The notes under the pieces: generated by a model
The model's input: only the letters and a program-made list of their open reading frames with translations
Database searches by the model: none
What the model was told of the DNA's origin: nothing
Assembly: GCF_900111125.1 (NCBI RefSeq)
Contig: NZ_FOGE01000022.1
Span: 1 to 64,000 of the forward strand
Reading direction: 5' to 3'
Length of the DNA: 64,000 bases
Source: Sphingobium sp. YR768
GTDB lineage: Bacteria; Pseudomonadota; Alphaproteobacteria; Sphingomonadales; Sphingomonadaceae
Program-made: the position numbers and the translations under genes
Part shown: one piece after another, positions 14,991-23,693 of the stretch
How positions within the stretch are numbered: the stretch's first letter is position 1
Layout of the letters: every line of letters starts with the position of its first letter

Positions 14991-16799
14991 TTATGCGGCC
15001 TTCGCGGCTTTCGCCCGCGCCGCCACCCGCTTCTCCAGCATGGACAGCGGCATCGCGCCTTCCTCCAGAATGGCGTGGAACTGTTTGAGATCGAAGGCAT
15101 CGCCCAGTTCCGCCTGCGCCGCCGCACGGGCCTTCGTCCAGACGCCATGACCGACCTTGTAGCTGGTCGCCTGACCCGGCTGGGTGCAATAGCGTTCAAC
15201 TTCACGCTGGCAGCGGGGACGGGCGAAGCCGGTCTTTTCGACCATATAGTCGGTCGCCTGCTTCACATCCCACTTTTTGGCGTGGATGCCGGTGTCGACC
15301 ACCAGTCGCGCCGCGCGGAACAGGAAGGACTGGAGATAGCCGGCCCGGTCGATCGGCGTTGCATAGCCGCCCAGTTCGTCCGCCAGTTGCTCGGCATAGA
15401 GCGCCCATCCTTCGGTATAGGCGCTCATGAAAGCGGTCTTGCGCAGCATCGGAATATCGCCGGCGGTTTGCGCCGTCGAAATCTGGAGATGATGGCCCGG
15501 CACGCCTTCATGATAGGTGAGCGAGGGCAGGCCATATTTGGGCCAGTCGCCGACATCCTTGAGGTTGATGAAGTAGATGGCCGGGCGCGAGCCGTCGAGC
15601 GCCGCGCGATTATAATAGCCGTTGGAGGCGCCATCCTGAATCTCGACCGGCACCGCGCGGATTTCCAGCGGGGTATCAGGAATGGTCGCGAAGGCATTGG
15701 GTAGCTTGGCTTTCATCGCGTCGACGTCGCGATTGAGCTGGGCCAGCAGGGCGGCGCGCCCTTCCGCACTGTCGGCATAAAGCTGGGCCGGATCGACATT
15801 GAGCGCGGCCAGCCGCTCGCCGATCGTGCCGCCGGTGCGTCCGGCATCCTTGAGGATGGTGTCGAGCTGGGCGCTGATGTCGGCGACCTGCTCCAGTCCC
15901 ATGGCGTGTATCTGCTCGGAGCTCAGGTCCGTGGTGGTCGCCTGCTTCAGGGCGGCCGCGTAGATTTCATCGCCACGCGGGGTGCGCCATACGCCGTCCC
16001 CGGCAGCGGTCTTGCCCTTGAGCGCTTCGATCGCTGCAATCTGTTCGTCGAGCGCGGGATAGATGGCTTTTTCCACGATCGCGCTGGCCTGTCCCTGCCA
16101 GTCGCCGGCGATACCCTTGGCAGCGGCACGTTTGACCAGTGACTGCACCATGGAACTGTCGGCGGCGGGCTGGCTGCGCAGCTTCTTCAACTGGCCCAGC
16201 GTCAGGTCCTGCGACCAGCCGGGGGCAAGATAGCCGCGCGCTGCTTCATCCCGCTGGAGCGCCGTGTCAGTCCGCAGGTTACGCGCAAAGGCGTCGAGCC
16301 GCGCGACATAGGCCTCGCAATCCGGCGCTGCGACGATCGTATGGGAGGTGTTCAGAAAATCGGGGGTCGAGAAATAGCTGCCGCCCTGCTGAAAGATGCG
16401 ATAGGGGCGCTGCACGCTGTTCAGCCCGAATTTCCCTGCTGAAACAGTCTGCTGGTCGAGCGCATAGAGCACGACGTCGAGGTTCAGCCGCTGCGCGTCG
16501 GACAGACTGGCGGACTTGAAACCGTCCAGTTCCTTGATCGCGGCCTGGGTGGCGGCCAGCTTCTTCATCATGCCCGACTTGCTATTGTCGTCGAGCTGAC
16601 TCTTGGCCATCGACCGCGCGCCCTTGTCCAGGCCCAGGCTCGTGACCATCGCGGGCGACAGATCGAGTTGCCGTTCGAAGATCGACGCGAAGGCGGCCGA
16701 CAGGCGGGCGTCATCCCCGCCGGTCTGGGCCAGCACACGCGGCGCGGCGGCGCTCAGCGCAACGGCGCCCGTAGTGGCGAGAAATTGACGGCGATCCAT
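14991..16799 (-). CDS. DUF885 family metallohydrolase, exported (Tat-like signal)
   Basis: A 602-aa protein with a signal containing a twin arginine (MDRRQFLATTGAVALSAAA, cleavage near VLA). The body is a DUF885 domain with the metal-binding YHEGVPGHHLQ motif (about residues 430-440) and the helical TEGWALYAEQLADELG segment (about 464-479). DUF885 proteins are related to zinc carboxypeptidases of the M32-like fold; a periplasmic peptidase activity is likely but no substrate is known. Start at ATG 16799 with AAGGGAG upstream. The gene stands alone between a dispersed repeat and a GT14 gene. Confidence 0.92.
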   Translation of the reverse strand: MDRRQFLATTGAVALSAAAPRVLAQTGGDDARLSAAFASIFERQLDLSPAMVTSLGLDKGARSMAKSQLDDNSKSGMMKKLAATQAAIKELDGFKSASLSDAQRLNLDVVLYALDQQTVSAGKFGLNSVQRPYRIFQQGGSYFSTPDFLNTSHTIVAAPDCEAYVARLDAFARNLRTDTALQRDEAARGYLAPGWSQDLTLGQLKKLRSQPAADSSMVQSLVKRAAAKGIAGDWQGQASAIVEKAIYPALDEQIAAIEALKGKTAAGDGVWRTPRGDEIYAAALKQATTTDLSSEQIHAMGLEQVADISAQLDTILKDAGRTGGTIGERLAALNVDPAQLYADSAEGRAALLAQLNRDVDAMKAKLPNAFATIPDTPLEIRAVPVEIQDGASNGYYNRAALDGSRPAIYFINLKDVGDWPKYGLPSLTYHEGVPGHHLQISTAQTAGDIPMLRKTAFMSAYTEGWALYAEQLADELGGYATPIDRAGYLQSFLFRAARLVVDTGIHAKKWDVKQATDYMVEKTGFARPRCQREVERYCTQPGQATSYKVGHGVWTKARAAAQAELGDAFDLKQFHAILEEGAMPLSMLEKRVAARAKAAKAA

Positions 16800-16835
16800 G
16801 CGGCGACTCCCTTATCCTTGAATAAGGGAGACTTT

Positions 16836-17747
16836 CTAAGCCGGGGATATGATCCGTCCAGAGGCTTGCAACAATGTTGCGTGCACGCTGCCGGGCACGG
16901 GAAGGGTCGTGGCGGCCGGGGTCAGCAGATGCGCTTCGAGCAGGTCGAGGATATGGCTGTCCTCCTGCGCATCGAATTTGCGGGCGAACAGGTCCGGGCT
17001 CAGCGTCAGCCGCAGCGCATCGCGCGTGACGAAAGTGCGAGGACGCAATTTGATGTCGCCGTCGGGAATCCAGTCGATCGTGCGCAGATCGTCATTCACG
17101 ATCTTGCCGCCGGAAAAGGCGTTCATCATCACCGTCTGGAAAAAGCCTTCATCGGCGATCAGCGTGCGGCGGTAGAAACGCTTGAACCGCTCGGTGGCCG
17201 GATCGTGGCAGGCAAAGTCGCAGAAATTGCGGGTGACCGCTTTCCACTGGGTGCCGATATAGGGGGTGACTGCGGCCATGGGGCCACGGCGCACGCCGGT
17301 CCGCACAATCCGGTTGAAGGCCTCCAGAAAATAATGGCTGAGACGATTCATCGTGTCGGGACGGACCACCTGTTGCGGAACGGCGCGAATGAACTCCGTC
17401 CCATCATGGCTGGCCAGATAGTTGGCGATATAGGCCTGCGACTTGAGCGGAAAATCCTGTCCGCTCAGGTTGATGAAATAGCGCCAGTCCGCATTCATCT
17501 CCAGCAGCTTCGCCATGCCCCGCAATTCCGCGTCGACAAGGCTGTAACCGCCCCACAGCATCTTGCGCGAAGGCAGCATCGCGACATTGGCATAGGGTTT
17601 GAGGAAGGCGGCAATGTCGGCGATCATCTTCGGTCCGGACCGCAGATCGACATGGATCAGATACTGATTTCCCGGTACATAGATGGCCCGGAACATGCGC
17701 TTGAACTGTTCGGGGAAGCGATGGACGAGAATCAGATAAGCGATCAT
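16836..17747 (-). CDS. GT14 beta-1,6-N-acetylglucosaminyltransferase-like (Core-2/I-branching) protein
   Basis: A 303-aa glycosyltransferase of the GT14 type: MIAYLILVHRFPEQFKRMF at the N-terminus, HVDLRSGPK (about residues 32-40), and the family hallmark FINLSGQDFPLKS (about 99-111). Bacterial members transfer sugars to surface glycans or capsule; donor and acceptor are unknown. The ATG at 17747 is chosen since the conserved N-terminal strand begins there; the frame extends to 17849 without conservation. No signal or membrane helix is seen. It is not in a polysaccharide cluster. Confidence 0.88.
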   Translation of the reverse strand: MIAYLILVHRFPEQFKRMFRAIYVPGNQYLIHVDLRSGPKMIADIAAFLKPYANVAMLPSRKMLWGGYSLVDAELRGMAKLLEMNADWRYFINLSGQDFPLKSQAYIANYLASHDGTEFIRAVPQQVVRPDTMNRLSHYFLEAFNRIVRTGVRRGPMAAVTPYIGTQWKAVTRNFCDFACHDPATERFKRFYRRTLIADEGFFQTVMMNAFSGGKIVNDDLRTIDWIPDGDIKLRPRTFVTRDALRLTLSPDLFARKFDAQEDSHILDLLEAHLLTPAATTLPVPGSVHATLLQASGRIISPA

Positions 17748-17884
17748 GCAAGGCGTACTCCATCGGGCACGCGTCCGGTCAGGCGACCAGATGCGGTGCG
17801 GGTGTTTCCAGCCTTTTGGAAAATGATCGAAACTGGGTCCGATCGGCATAAGGGGTTCAGGTCGAAGCGAGGCCGCCCCGGTCC

Positions 17885-17902
17885 TATGCCGAGATCGGCA
17901 TA
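17885..17902. promoter_or_regulatory. perfect inverted repeat upstream of the GT14 gene
   Basis: TATGCCGA (17885-17892) and TCGGCATA (17895-17902) form an 8-bp perfect dyad with a 2-base spacer, a typical operator geometry. A partial copy (CGATCGGCATA) lies at about 17840-17850. Whether a regulator binds it is unknown. Confidence 0.35.
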
Positions 17903-17962
17903 TAGGGATTGCGCAGGGCGATTGTTAGGGGCGCGCCGAAATGAGGTCGTCAGACATGCAGG

Positions 17963-17993
17963 AGCGTCCGCCGTACCAGGAGCGGCGGACGCT
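17963..17993 (-). terminator. stem-loop downstream of cysH
   Basis: An 11-bp perfect stem (17963-17973 with 17983-17993, arm AGCGTCCGCCG) with a 9-base loop, located 9 bases after the cysH stop on the minus strand. There is no U-tract, so it may be a 3'-end stabiliser rather than a true terminator. Confidence 0.5.
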
Positions 17994-18001
17994 TGCGCCG
18001 G

Positions 18002-18793
18002 TTAGAAAACCGGCTGGTTCGCCGGGTCGTCAGGATCGGCGACGGGAGTCGGGATCGGTGACACCGGCGAGTGGATACCACATTCCACCTTGTCCCAGCC
18101 GCGCCAGCGACCCGCGCGCGGGTCTTCGCCCGGCATCACCTTGGATGTGCAGGGTTCGCAGCCGATCGACAGATAGCCCTGCGCCTCCAGCGGGTGACGG
18201 GGCAGGTTTTCGCGGTCGAAATAGACTTCCAGATCCGACTTGGTCCAGTCGCCCAACGGGTTGAGCTTCAGCCGGCCATCCTCCACCTCGAACCGGGGCA
18301 GGTTCTGGCGCGTGACCGACTGGAACGCCTTACGGCCTGAAATCCAGGCGTCCAGGCCATCCTTGGCGCGCTTCATCGGCTCGACCTTGCGGATTTCGCA
18401 GCAGCCGTCGGGGTCATAGGACCAGCGCAGGCCGGTTTCGTCCTTCTTCGCGATCACGTCCGCGATCGGCGCGACGGTGCGGCTGTCGGTAAAGCCGAGA
18501 CGCTTGATCAGCGTGTCGCGATAATTGAGCGTCTCGGCAAACATCTTGAGCGTGTCGACGAAGATGACGGGGACATTCCTGTCCGCCTTGGCCACCAGAT
18601 CGAGCAACACCGCGCTTTCCGTGCCGAAGGAGGAGACGACGGCGACATTGCCGGCGAGCCCTTCTGCGAACACGGTCTTGAGCATGGTGATCGTATCGAC
18701 GCCCTCGAACCGCGCGTTGAGCGCGTCGGCATCGGCCTGCGTAAAGGCAGGGCGGGCGTCGATCATGTCGATCTGGCGGGCAGGTTCAGCCAT
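18002..18793 (-). CDS. cysH: phosphoadenylyl/adenylyl-sulfate reductase CysH
   Basis: A 263-aa thioredoxin-dependent reductase making sulfite from activated sulfate. The PAPS-binding motif SSFGTESAVLLDLVA is at about residues 44-58. Two iron-sulfur cysteine pairs are present (CCEIRKVEPM at about 123 and GCEPCTSKV near 217), so this is the [4Fe-4S] APS-type subgroup, though substrate preference cannot be set with certainty. The ATG at 18793 overlaps the end of the DUF934 gene by 8 bases (ATGGCTGA), implying coupling. It is the last gene of the sulfate-assimilation operon. Confidence 0.95.
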   Translation of the reverse strand: MAEPARQIDMIDARPAFTQADADALNARFEGVDTITMLKTVFAEGLAGNVAVVSSFGTESAVLLDLVAKADRNVPVIFVDTLKMFAETLNYRDTLIKRLGFTDSRTVAPIADVIAKKDETGLRWSYDPDGCCEIRKVEPMKRAKDGLDAWISGRKAFQSVTRQNLPRFEVEDGRLKLNPLGDWTKSDLEVYFDRENLPRHPLEAQGYLSIGCEPCTSKVMPGEDPRAGRWRGWDKVECGIHSPVSPIPTPVADPDDPANQPVF

Positions 18794-19226
18794 CAATTTT
18801 CTCCGGGTGCCGTTTCGCCCAGACGGGCTGGCGGCCATCGATCGCCTTTTGATAGACGTCGGCATAGCGATTGAGCGCGCGATCGACGGCGGCATCGTCG
18901 AGCGCTTTATTGGGGTGGAAGCTGTCGAAGCCGCAGCGGCGCATGGCGTTGATCTGGTCCACCAGCACATCGCCCACAGCGCGCAATTCGCCCTGATAGC
19001 CCGATTCCCGCAATATGCGCGCGGCGGAATAGCCGCGGCCATCCCCATAGGCCGGGAAGTTCACCTCGACCAGCGAGAGCCGGTCGAGATAGGGCAGCAA
19101 TTCGCGCGCATCCTCGCCCGGTTCGACCCGAACGGCGGTGGCGTTGGTCTGGCCGGTGAAGGATTCGACCGTGACGGCCGGTTCCTGCGCGGATTCGCCG
19201 TCGCGGAAGGAAAGAAATTCAACCAT
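18786..19226 (-). CDS. DUF934 family protein of the sulfite-reductase operon
   Basis: A 146-aa DUF934 protein with the conserved blocks LLPYLDRLSLVEVNFPAYGDGRGYS (about residues 44-68) and GELRAVGDVLVDQINAMRRCGFDSF (about 79-103). DUF934 genes are almost always next to sulfite reductase; the protein is thought to support it, perhaps as an electron or assembly partner, but the role is not established. Start at 19226 (MVEFLSF). It lies between cysI and cysH, separated from cysI by an inverted repeat. Confidence 0.9.
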   Translation of the reverse strand: MVEFLSFRDGESAQEPAVTVESFTGQTNATAVRVEPGEDARELLPYLDRLSLVEVNFPAYGDGRGYSAARILRESGYQGELRAVGDVLVDQINAMRRCGFDSFHPNKALDDAAVDRALNRYADVYQKAIDGRQPVWAKRHPEKIDG

Positions 19227-19236
19227 CTTAAAAAAT

Positions 19237-19332
19237 CCGTTCGGGCTGAGCGAAGTCGAAGCCCATGTCAGAGCGGAGCGAAGACACCTCACTGCGTTCG
19301 GTGGAGCCCTTCGACAGGCTCAGGGCGAACGG
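19237..19332. repeat. dispersed inverted repeat (type CCGTTCGGGCTGAG)
   Basis: Left arm 19237-19261 (CCGTTCGGGCTGAGCGAAGT...) and right arm 19307-19332 (ends CAGGGCGAACGG) are imperfect reverse complements. A second copy is at 29602-29689. This is a common sphingomonad intergenic palindrome; here it lies inside the operon between cysI and the DUF934 gene. Confidence 0.8.
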
Positions 19333-19345
19333 TTGTTGTTTGCAC

Positions 19346-20977
19346 TCAACCATAGATCGCCTCCTTGAAGGGCTTCATGCCAAGACGGCGATAGGTGTCG
19401 AGGAAGCGCTCTCCGCTTTCCCGCTGTGCAAGGTAAAGATCCGTGACCTTCTCGATCGCGTCGACCACGCCGTCCTCGGAAAAGCCCGGTCCGGTGATCT
19501 GGCCCAGCGACGTATCTTCCGCGCCCGATCCGCCCAGCGACAACTGGAAATTCTCCACGCCCTTCCGGTCGACGCCCAAAATGCCGATATGGCCGGCATG
19601 ATGGTGGCCGCAGGCGTTGATGCAACCGCTGATCTTCAGCTTCAGTTCGCCCAGTTCGGCCTGACGTTCCGCGTCGGCGAAGCGCTGCGCGATTTTCTGC
19701 GCCAGCGGGATCGAGCGGGCGTTGGCGAGCGCGCAATAATCCAGGCCGGGGCAGGCGATGATGTCGGTGATCAGGTCGAGATTGGCTTCTGCTAGACCAG
19801 CGTTTTCCAGTTTCTGCCAGATGGCGTAGAGGTCCGCCTTCTTCACATGCGGCAGGACGAGATTCTGCGCATGGGTGACACGCAGTTCGTCGAGCGAATA
19901 TTGCTCGGCCAGCGACGCGACCAGTTCGATCTGTTCGGCCGAAGCGTCGCCGGGGATGCCGGTCAGCGGCTTCAGGCTGATATTGACGATCGCATAGCCC
20001 GGCTGCTTGTGCGCCGCGACCTGACGGTCGACCCACAGGGCGAAGGCCGGATCGGCGCGATCGATCGCTTCGCTCAGGCCCGTTTCATAGGCCGGGTTGG
20101 CGAAAAAGGCGCGGATGCGGTCCAGCTCTTCGACGGGCGGATTGAGGCCGAGCTGCTTCATATGCGCAAACTCTTCCTCGACCTGGCGCTTATAGTCCTC
20201 GACGCCAATCTCATGGACCAGGATCTTGATGCGGGCCTTATACTTGTTGTCGCGGCGGCCGTAGCGGTTGTAGACGCGCAGGCAGGCTTCCAGATAGGAG
20301 ACGATCTCCTCTTCCGGCACGAAATCGCGGATCTGCGGGGCGACCATCGGGGTGCGACCCATGCCGCCGCCGGCATAGACTTCGGCGCCGATCACGCCAT
20401 CCTTCGACACCAGCTTCAGGCCGATATCGTGCAGGCGCATCGCTGCGCGGTCGTCGTCCGACGCGATCACCGCAATCTTGAACTTGCGCGGCAGATAGGT
20501 GAATTCCGGGTGGAAGCTCGACCATTGGCGCAACAGTTCGGCCCAGGGGCGGGGATCTGCCACCTCGTCGGCGCTTACGCCCGCATATTGGTCGGACGAG
20601 ATATTGCGGATGCAATTGCCGCTGGTCTGGATCGCATGCATTTCCACCGTCGCCAGTTCGGCCAGGATGTCAGGCGCATCGGCCAGCTTGATCCAGTTAT
20701 ATTGCAGGTTCTGGCGCGTGGTGAAGTGACCATAGCCCTTGTCATACTTCGCCGCGATCTCGCCCAGCTTGCGCATCTGCTTGCCGGAGAGGGTGCCATA
20801 GGGGATGGCGACGCGCAGCATATAGGCGTGAAGCTGGAGATAGAGGCCGTTCATCAGCCGCAGCGGCTTGAACTGATCCTCGGTCAGCGCGCCGGTCAGG
20901 CGCCGCTGCACCTGATCGCGAAATTCATCGACACGGGCGTCGACGATGGACTGGTCATAGCTGTCGTAGCGATACAT
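19346..20977 (-). CDS. cysI: nitrite/sulfite reductase hemoprotein (CysI type)
   Basis: A 543-aa siroheme/[4Fe-4S] enzyme reducing sulfite to sulfide by six electrons. Two ferredoxin-like half domains are seen (LRVAIPYGTLSGKQMRKLG at about residues 55-73, and the second from about 300), and the cluster cysteines follow as CPGLDYC (about 411-417) and GCINACGHHH (about 453-462). It lacks a flavoprotein domain and no cysJ is near, so a ferredoxin or the DUF934/DUF2849 partners may supply electrons. Begins at ATG 20977, two bases after the DUF2849 stop. Regarded as sulfite rather than nitrite reductase from operon context. Confidence 0.94.
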   Translation of the reverse strand: MYRYDSYDQSIVDARVDEFRDQVQRRLTGALTEDQFKPLRLMNGLYLQLHAYMLRVAIPYGTLSGKQMRKLGEIAAKYDKGYGHFTTRQNLQYNWIKLADAPDILAELATVEMHAIQTSGNCIRNISSDQYAGVSADEVADPRPWAELLRQWSSFHPEFTYLPRKFKIAVIASDDDRAAMRLHDIGLKLVSKDGVIGAEVYAGGGMGRTPMVAPQIRDFVPEEEIVSYLEACLRVYNRYGRRDNKYKARIKILVHEIGVEDYKRQVEEEFAHMKQLGLNPPVEELDRIRAFFANPAYETGLSEAIDRADPAFALWVDRQVAAHKQPGYAIVNISLKPLTGIPGDASAEQIELVASLAEQYSLDELRVTHAQNLVLPHVKKADLYAIWQKLENAGLAEANLDLITDIIACPGLDYCALANARSIPLAQKIAQRFADAERQAELGELKLKISGCINACGHHHAGHIGILGVDRKGVENFQLSLGGSGAEDTSLGQITGPGFSEDGVVDAIEKVTDLYLAQRESGERFLDTYRRLGMKPFKEAIYG

Positions 20978-20979
20978 GG

Positions 20980-21276
20980 TCAGATCACCCAGTTGCCGGC
21001 GTCGGCATCATTCGGTTTGAGATTGAGGTCGGGGCGGACAGTCGGGCCAAGGGCGCGGATGCGGTCCTTGATATGGGCCGGGCGCACGCCTTCGTCGGTC
21101 ACGGTCGCATCGATCACATAAGCGCCCACGACGCGCAGCGCGGCTTCTTCGGTGCGGGCGAGATCGTCGCCCTTGTCGCCCACGTCTGCGCTATCGCCAA
21201 CCTGCCGCGACCAGCCGTCGCCCGCCCACCAGATGACGTCGCCGCTCACCAGGTCATTGCCCGTCAATATCTTCAT
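20980..21276 (-). CDS. DUF2849 family protein
   Basis: A 98-aa protein matching the DUF2849 family (KILTGNDLVSGDVIWW at the N-terminus; an AALRVVGAYVIDA block in the middle; HIKDRIRALGPTVRPDL near the C-terminus). It is found in alphaproteobacterial cobA-cysI-cysH operons; function unknown. The ATG at 21276 overlaps the cobA stop as ATGA and has GGGTGG before it; the frame could start five codons earlier. No cofactor motif is visible. Confidence 0.88.
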   Translation of the reverse strand: MKILTGNDLVSGDVIWWAGDGWSRQVGDSADVGDKGDDLARTEEAALRVVGAYVIDATVTDEGVRPAHIKDRIRALGPTVRPDLNLKPNDADAGNWVI

Positions 21277-22103
21277 GCCACCCTTTTCCAATTTGGCCTT
21301 TTCCCATCCGGCCCGGTCGTTGCCGAACCCTCCATAGTCTCTGCCGTGTCGCGATAGGCGATCAGCGCGTCCTGCGCCAGCGCATGGGCGGCGACTTCAC
21401 CGACCACGATCAGCGCCGGGCTGACCACCTGTTCCCGCACCACCATGTCGCCCAGATCGGCGAGCAGGGTGCGCAGCGTGCGCATGTCCGCGCGCGTCCC
21501 ATTTTCCAGCACGGCGACGGGCAAGGTCGGCGACACGCCATCGGCGATCAGCTTGTCGGCGATGTCGGCAGCGGTCGCCACGCCCATATAGATAACGAGT
21601 GTACGGCCCTTACCCGCCAGACCGGACCAGTCCTGATCGGTCAGCCCCTTGCACTGGCCAGCGACGAAGCTGACTGCGCTGGACGCGGCGCGATGGGTCA
21701 AGGGGAGTTGCGCGGCCGCCGCGCTGCCGATCGCGGCGCTGATCCCTGGCACCACCTCCACCGGTACGCCGGCGGCGCGGCAGGCATCGACTTCCTCGCC
21801 GCCCCGGCCGAAGATGAACGGATCGCCGCCCTTCAGCCGAACGACCCGGCGCCCTTCACGCGCCAGATCGATCAGCAGGGCGTTGATTCCCTCCTGCGGC
21901 ATCGAATGGCGGCTGCGCTGTTTGGCAACGGAGATCAGTTCGGCGTCGGGCGATGCCAGCGCCAATATGGCGTCGGATACCAGCCCGTCATGCACGATCA
22001 CGTCGGCGTCGCCGATCAGGCGCACTGCCTTGAGCGTCAGCAGTTCCGGATCGCCCGGTCCCGCGCCCACCAGGTGGACGGTAGCAGATGCATTTTGAGC
22101 CAT
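21273..22103 (-). CDS. cobA: uroporphyrinogen-III C-methyltransferase
   Basis: A 276-aa SAM-dependent methyltransferase making precorrin-2 from uroporphyrinogen III, the first siroheme step. The VHLVGAGPGDPELLTLKA motif (about residues 8-25), VVRLKGGDPFIFGRGGEE (about 81-98) and VVPGISAAIGSAAAAQLPLTHR block (about 111-132) are diagnostic. It is the first gene of the sulfate operon, supplying siroheme for CysI. The ATG at 22103 is preferred over 22139. It lacks the CysG dehydrogenase/ferrochelatase part, which must be encoded elsewhere. Confidence 0.95.
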   Translation of the reverse strand: MAQNASATVHLVGAGPGDPELLTLKAVRLIGDADVIVHDGLVSDAILALASPDAELISVAKQRSRHSMPQEGINALLIDLAREGRRVVRLKGGDPFIFGRGGEEVDACRAAGVPVEVVPGISAAIGSAAAAQLPLTHRAASSAVSFVAGQCKGLTDQDWSGLAGKGRTLVIYMGVATAADIADKLIADGVSPTLPVAVLENGTRADMRTLRTLLADLGDMVVREQVVSPALIVVGEVAAHALAQDALIAYRDTAETMEGSATTGPDGKRPNWKRVA

Positions 22104-22212
22104 GGTCGCCCACATGGCGAATGCGCCGCGTGAGTTCAATTCAGAATGGGTATGGCGGGGATTAGGAAATGTTTTCGCGCTCTTGCCGGATAGGGGCCGG
22201 ATAGGTCCCGGC

Positions 22213-23643
22213 TCAATCGCCCATGACGGCGACGTCGATATCCTTCAGCCCCACGCCGATGGATGCGCGGGGCGTCTCGATCTCCGCCGACACCACCGGA
22301 TAGGCGCAATAATCGGCGGCATAATAGGCGCTGGGCCGATGATTGCCCGATACCCCGACGCCGCCGAACGGCGCGTTGGAAGAGGCGCCATTGGTCGGCC
22401 GGTTCCAGTTGACGATACCGGCCCGGATGTTCGACCAGAAGAGATTATATTGCTCGGGCGATCCGCCGATCAGGGAAGCGGACAGGCCATAGCGCGTATT
22501 ATTGGCCTCCGCGATGGCGTCCTCAAATTCCGTTACCCGGATCACCTGAAGCAGCGGGCCGAACAGTTCGACATCGGGACGCTCCTTCATCGCGGTGACG
22601 TCGATGATGGCGGGCGTCAGAAAGGGCAGGCCCTTTTGCGGGCGCACCATATGCTTGATCGGCCGGCCGCCATTGCTCATCAGCCACAGGAAGCTTTCGG
22701 TCAGGCCATCGGCGGTCTGGTTGTCGATCACCGGTCCCATATAGGGGGCGGGGTTGGCATGGGGATGATCCACGATCAGCCGGTCCGCCAGCTTCTTGAC
22801 CTCGGCGATCAGGCGATCGGCGAGGCTTTCCTTCACGATCAGGCGACTGGCGGCGGTGCAACGCTGGCCGCTGGTCATGAAGGCCGACTGGACCACAAGT
22901 GTCGCGGCCGCACTGATTTCCGGCGTGTCCCACAGGATGATCGGATTGTTGCCGCCCATCTCCAGCGCCAGAATCTTGGACGGATTGCTGGCAAATTGGC
23001 GGTTGATGGCGATGCCGGTTTGCGCCGATCCGGTGAACAATATGCCGCCGACATCGGGGTGCGCGTTCAGCGCCTTGCCCGTATCTGCGCCGCCGATCAG
23101 CAGTCGGATGACATCGGTGGGCACGCCCGCTTCATGGTAGAGCTTCACCAGCATTTCGCCCACGGCGGGCGTCTTTTCCGACGGCTTGAACACCACGGCA
23201 TTGCCCGCCAGCAGCGCGGGAATGATATGACCGTTGGGCAGGTGCGCCGGGAAATTATGGGGGCCAAGCACCGCCATCACGCCATGGGGCTTGTGCCGCA
23301 CGGACTGGCGCGCGCCCAGCGCCGCTTCCAGCCGCTTCTGCCCGGTGCGTTCGGAGTAGGCGGCGACGCTGACGTCTATCTTGCCCATGACGGCGGCGAC
23401 TTCATTGCGGGCGTCCCACAGCGGCTTACCGGTTTCGCGGGCGATCAGGTCCGCCAGCGCATCCTCGTGCCGGCGCACGACATTGACGAAGCGGCGCAGC
23501 GTTTCGATGCGATAGGCGATGGGCTGCGCGGCCCAGCGCGGCCAGCCGGCGCGGGCGCGCGCGACTTCCGTATCGACATCGCCCGGCTCGCCTTGCCACA
23601 GCAGGGCGCCGGTTGCAGGTTCATAAGATGTAAGCGCGACCAT
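22213..23643 (-). CDS. astD: succinylglutamate-semialdehyde dehydrogenase-type aldehyde dehydrogenase (copy 1)
   Basis: A 476-aa NAD-dependent aldehyde dehydrogenase of the AstD subfamily. Motifs: VLGPHNFPAHLPNGHI (about 124-139), general-base Glu in LALEMGGNNPI (about 227-237) and catalytic Cys in FMTSGQRCTAASR (about 254-266). It would oxidise N-succinylglutamate semialdehyde in arginine degradation. No astA/B/E genes are adjacent, so it stands alone here. A second AstD-like gene is at 30659-32068 and the two share the distinctive C-terminal block NHRPSAYYAADYCAYP. True substrate is uncertain. Confidence 0.9.
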   Translation of the reverse strand: MVALTSYEPATGALLWQGEPGDVDTEVARARAGWPRWAAQPIAYRIETLRRFVNVVRRHEDALADLIARETGKPLWDARNEVAAVMGKIDVSVAAYSERTGQKRLEAALGARQSVRHKPHGVMAVLGPHNFPAHLPNGHIIPALLAGNAVVFKPSEKTPAVGEMLVKLYHEAGVPTDVIRLLIGGADTGKALNAHPDVGGILFTGSAQTGIAINRQFASNPSKILALEMGGNNPIILWDTPEISAAATLVVQSAFMTSGQRCTAASRLIVKESLADRLIAEVKKLADRLIVDHPHANPAPYMGPVIDNQTADGLTESFLWLMSNGGRPIKHMVRPQKGLPFLTPAIIDVTAMKERPDVELFGPLLQVIRVTEFEDAIAEANNTRYGLSASLIGGSPEQYNLFWSNIRAGIVNWNRPTNGASSNAPFGGVGVSGNHRPSAYYAADYCAYPVVSAEIETPRASIGVGLKDIDVAVMGD

Positions 23644-23693
23644 TTGGGCCGGAGGTATGATGGAAATTGGTTAAGGAATGGCGAGGGATATTT

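Noticed and set aside
22104..22212. Riboswitch upstream of cobA
   Set aside because: No recognisable SAM or cobalamin riboswitch core; only ordinary promoter-like sequence.
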